NCBI GenBank assembly: GCA_019973155.2 | Contig: BPQB01000033.1 | Location: 1 to 64,000, forward strand | DNA: 64,000 nucleotides | Direction of reading: 5' to 3' | Source of the DNA: Phanerochaete sordida | Lineage: Eukaryota > Basidiomycota > Agaricomycetes > Polyporales > Phanerochaetaceae | In this document: piece after piece, positions 60,374 to 64,000 of the stretch | Layout: every line of letters starts with the position of its first letter | Numbering within the stretch: position 1 is the stretch's first letter | Program-made: the position numbers and the translations under genes | The notes under the pieces: model-generated | The model's input: only the letters and a program-made list of their open reading frames with translations | Told to the model about the DNA's origin: nothing | The model's database searches: none

Positions 60374-63213
60374 ATGTCCTCGCCGCGGGGCCTCTACAGA
60401 CGGCTCACGTCGAGCCTCCGCTGGCGGCGCTCTAGCGTCGCAGGTGCAAAGTGCGAGACTGAAAGCACGATAGCGCAGAACACCGACGGCACCGGAGGGC
60501 AGAAGACAGAAGGCCGCACTATCGACGTCGTCGTCGAGACCTCCGCGTTCCTGGGAGCGCAGATGCAGCTCGTGCTCAAGGACGTCCCTGTGCCGGTGTC
60601 GTTCTCGTACCTGGCCAGGCGGCTGGAGCCCTATGGTAGGCTTTCCCGTGTATTCACATGGGGCGCCAGGCTTACGAAGCTGCAGGCATTTTTGCACCTG
60701 TGAACTTCGTAGCGTGCGCAGAGGTGGTGACGGTAGAGGTCACCGATGGGCAGCCAGGCCTTGACGTCGGCGACATGGCTGGGCTCGTCAGCATGTAAGT
60801 TATGTGCCTCAGGGTGGGCGTGTCTGACAGAGGGGCTTTGTACAGTGACGAGCCGCTCTGTCACTTCTATCACCACCACTTCCTGGTACCAGCTGGGATA
60901 ACGAGGCCGACAGGCTCTTACGACCTTCCTGACGATGTCAGCACTGCCCGGCTCGGCTGGAGCAGCGACGACGTCAACGTCGGCGGCGTCAATATTACCT
61001 TCATGAGGTGCGCGGCATCCTCGGTAGTATGAACGCTTCCCAGCATGCTGATATCGAGACGTCAGGACCACCAGAATTCCAGGTCAGTCACGCTGCTTGT
61101 AGGTAGGCAACCCTGGATGCTTACCACGCTCGAAACTCCAGACGACGGCAAGAGCTACGAGCTTCCGACAGGCCTCGGGCAATTCTCGCTGTAGTACGCC
61201 ATTCCGTGCTCCAATGTCCGCATCATGTACTCATGGAAGCTTCAGTAACACTGCATCGTACGCCGATCGCCTGCCCTCTGCGCTCGCCGACAAGGGTGGG
61301 GTCCTTATCGTGAGCATACCGGACACTTCCTCTCGCTCATGCTGAATATACGTGCAGGGCGTGCATCGCTTCGAGTCGATGTGGCTCGCGTTTGAGGTCC
61401 GAGGCCGCTCCCCGGCCTATGCTGTCAAAATCTCTTCGGGAGGCTTGAACGCGCTCACCGGCCTGCCAGTCAAAACCGTGGCCGGTGAGAGACAGGACTA
61501 TTTGGTGGTACGGCAGGATGGACAGGGACAGACGTGAGTCCTGCAAAGGCTGGCTATATGCGCTCGTTTGGCTCACAAATTTGTGTCAGGTGGCTCGTAC
61601 GTCGCGCGGTGGTAATGACGATGATGCCCTGCTGACCTGAACTTGTTCGCCAGGATGGGTACTGTACGGCAAAAGGCGCTGCTAAACGTAGGTGTTGGCA
61701 TGAAAGCTGTCATGCAGGAGGCTGAGCGTGCTTCTGCAGAATTCGTGACCACACCTTCAAGCGAAGGGCGCACTGTGGAGTCGCAGCCGGCCGAACAGGA
61801 TGTGAGTCTACGATGCTGCGCCGGGATCGAGCGATGGTCTTATGTTCTTCCAGGACATCGCGGGCATCCAGATCGACGTTTTCCCGCTGTACGGCACGCC
61901 GTCCAAGTTCTACACCGAAGACGGACGTGAGCTCGATCCCTATCAGTCTCCGCGCCAGCAAGGATTGCACGTGGGGCAGAAAATCGTATTCGTCGATCCT
62001 CGAAGGTAGGCTCAAGAGTCGGGCAGAGATAGACGACCTGATAATTACAAGAGAATAGCGAGAACCAATTTTTGGCTGAAGACACGAGCAGCGGGACGTA
62101 CATCCAGAATCCGCCGGCGCACATGCGCACGCTGCGCTTGTCCGCGCGGCCGGATATGCTGAGTAGGTCACGCGGACGAGCCTCTGCTCAGTACGCTGAC
62201 CCCTTTGTGGCCCATAGTCGTCGTGAAGTCGCTCACTGGCACAGTCAACACGCTGTTCGTAGACCCGTCGTGCACCATCGAGGGCGTCAAGTGCATGATC
62301 CAGAGCGAAAACGGCGTCCCTCCGGACCACCAACGCCTGATATTCGCGGGCAAGCAGCTCGAAGACGGCATGCGTCTGTCAGGTGTGCCTCTTGCCAAAT
62401 ACGTGCTTCCACCCGTCAGACCGACATTCGCACCCAGATTACTACGTCGGCAACGGCGCCACGCTCTACCTCATCCAAATCCTGCGCGATAACGGACCAT
62501 CCACAGACCCCGCCTCCGCTCCCATCCCCCTCACCGCCGGCGGGCGCGCCCTCCAGAAACTCGTGCGCGACCCGCTCCTCAGGCAAGCGTACGACTGGCG
62601 GCGGGGCACGCGCCTGCACGTCGCGCTGCTGGACCCCGCGTCGCTCGCGCAGATCACACGCGCACCGCCATCGGCGTCGACCGTCACGCTGTTCACATAC
62701 GTCCGCGCACGGCTGCCTTGGTTCGACTTCTTCGACGAAGGCTCCGCGAGCGGGCGGAGGCTGGGCTATGCGGGCTCGGACCTCTCGCGGAGGGACGGCG
62801 AGTCTCTCGCAGAGCTATATGGCGAGAGCATAGAGGACGCGGACCACTCGGAGTTGCGCGAGCGCGAAGGCGAGGAGACACCACGCAACCTGGACGGGGA
62901 GCACGGAGATGGTGGAGGCGGGATCAGGTGCAGCTACTGCTCTGGCGTCGCGCGCTTCATGGCGAAGCCGTGCGGACACCCGCTCTGCCGTGGGTGCGCG
63001 GCGGGCCTACCCGACGACGAGTACGTCGCGATGGACCTGGGAGCGGCGCGGGCCAAGGCCTCGTGTGAAGACAGGGCGCTGGGCTCGACGGCTGGGCCTG
63101 CAAACGACCGCGTCGCGGTGCTGAAGCGCTGCGCCGGGCGCGGGCTCGTGGGCACGTTCAGGGGGGCCGTGGACGACGACTCAGGGCCTTCGTTCGCAGC
63201 TGTCCCGGGCTGA
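60374..63213 (+). CDS. Ubiquitin-core multi-domain protein, copy E (degenerate ubiquitin tail and RING)
   Basis: The start at 60374 gives [20 protein letters not shown]. The N-module continues [58 protein letters not shown] (17-nt exon 61066-61082), [58 protein letters not shown] (7-nt exon 61590-61596), and [20 protein letters not shown]. The ubiquitin unit (about 62202-62495) keeps the core [18 protein letters not shown] and [18 protein letters not shown], but its end reads [14 protein letters not shown]: the di-glycine tail is gone. The C-module ([19 protein letters not shown]) has an inserted acidic stretch. The RING-like cluster keeps CSYC and CGHPLCRGC but lacks the last Cys pair ([11 protein letters not shown]). 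Probably catalytically inert, or diverged in role. Confidence 0.85.
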
Positions 63214-63923
63214 GATGTTACTGCGCAGCGAAAGACGTTGTATTTGCGGTGCCCCGCGTTGAATGTAGAATCCCTGGGCTCTGTACAAATCCACGGTCGC
63301 ATCCCCGTATGGCCGGGACTAGCGAGCAGCGATCTAGATGAGCATGAGCTTCACGTCCGGGGACAATTGGCTGGGACTTACCCAACAACGGGACGAGGCG
63401 GCACGTTGCAAGTGCCTCAAAGCTGTCCCTATAGTTGTCCCCTCATCAGAGATGTAGGAAGCGTACCTTGGCCTTTAATGGTGAGTAAAATGGTAGAGAT
63501 ATTCAGCACGCGCAGATACACCAACTAGTGTGCGTAGAGAGTGTATGAAATCGATTATGATTTTTTGGGAGGATGTGGAGGAGAAGGAGAAGGCTGGTTC
63601 GCCCGCGGGGCGAAGCGCTGGGCTGATCGGAGAAGGAAATTGTGTGATGGGCGCCCATGTTGCTTTGGGCGGAGCTGCAACGAAAGCGTGGGAAGAAACA
63701 GGCGTGGTCTAAGGGCTTAAGATTGTGAAAGTCGTTTTCGACCTCGTCCCACATCGCCATCCCGACCAATACCCTCACCACTCCTTCACCAAGTCTATCA
63801 TGTACGTCGCTTCGCCCCCCTTGTCGCTATGGTCGCGTTTTCCGGGCTCGATCCCTCGGACAACGCGGTCAAAACGCGACCTGTCTTTTGGTTCGGATCG
63901 ACGTGCTGACGTTGCACTCACAG
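63214..63923. other. Intergenic and beta-tubulin promoter
   Basis: About 700 bases between copy E and the beta-tubulin start. A CCAAT sequence at about 63763 and a pyrimidine-rich leader (63740-63800) suit a strong promoter. An upstream ATG at 63829 opens a 26-codon frame ending before the tubulin ATG. Confidence 0.45.
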
Positions 63924-64000
63924 AATGCGTGAAATCGTCCACCTCCAGACCGGCCAGGTGCGTCTCATGTCCCCCGCACGCGTCCCCATACTCATGCACG
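63924..64000 (+). CDS. TUB2: Beta-tubulin, first exon only (cut by window edge)
   Basis: The ATG at 63924 opens MREIVHLQTGQ, which is the invariant beta-tubulin N-terminus, and stops at a GTGCGT donor after codon 11 (63956|63957). The expected next residues CGNQIG would be encoded beyond the window. Beta-tubulin forms alpha/beta heterodimers and microtubules. Only the first 11 residues are visible, but they are diagnostic: alpha and gamma chains begin differently. The TUB2 symbol is the general fungal name. Confidence 0.8.

Noticed and set aside
1..64000. CRISPR arrays, bacterial operons or ribosome-binding sites
   Set aside because: The sequence is eukaryotic (spliced genes, TATA boxes); no direct-repeat/spacer arrays are visible.

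Overview
The window looks like a gene-dense stretch of a basidiomycete nuclear genome, most likely an Agaricomycete. The genes carry many short introns (about 50-70 bases, GT..AG), and TATA boxes sit close to several starts. DUF6533-type membrane proteins, mushroom-style BTB proteins and a secreted M36 fungalysin are all present. Conserved single-copy genes anchor the annotation: asparaginyl-tRNA synthetase, KGD2 (2-oxoglutarate dehydrogenase E2), TAF11, an SFP1-like zinc-finger protein, an INO80/Iec1-like zinc-finger protein, and the first exon of beta-tubulin at the right edge. The species cannot be resolved by eye.

Layout. 1-11 kb: two tandem DUF6533 membrane-protein genes with an inverted BTB gene between them, one unknown gene, then decayed DUF6533-like sequence. 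11.4-12.3 kb: a small TATA-driven unknown gene and a 197-bp terminal-inverted-repeat element (MITE). 12.8-16.7 kb: three Rab18-type small GTPase genes with the same exon plan, two of them with altered nucleotide-cycle motifs. 16.9-26 kb: asparaginyl-tRNA synthetase, fungalysin and KGD2. 26.7 kb: a small secreted protein. 27.9-30.6 kb: copy A of a multi-domain family with a ubiquitin-like core. 31-35.4 kb: nuclear and chromatin genes. 35.4-47 kb: GC-rich gene-free blocks on both sides of the SFP1-like gene. 47-49 kb: a drug/metabolite transporter. 49.4-63.2 kb: four tandem copies (B-E) of the ubiquitin-core family, with a broken sixth copy between B and C and a 1.17-kb inverted-repeat-bounded segment between C and D. 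63.9 kb: beta-tubulin.

The most unusual content is the five-member family. Each protein has a conserved N-terminal module of about 370 residues, a complete ubiquitin-like beta-grasp domain in the middle, and a C-terminal module ending in a RING-like Cys/His cluster. In copies B, C and D the ubiquitin unit ends in LR(L/M)RGG and runs directly into GGD or GGG, as in a ubiquitin precursor. In copies A and E that tail is lost although the flanking modules are kept. All five genes share a 17-nt and a 7-nt micro-exon. If ubiquitin proteases cut after the GG, the product would be an N-terminally tagged ubiquitin plus a free RING-like fragment; this is inference. Exon joins throughout are read by eye from GT/AG sites and frame continuity.
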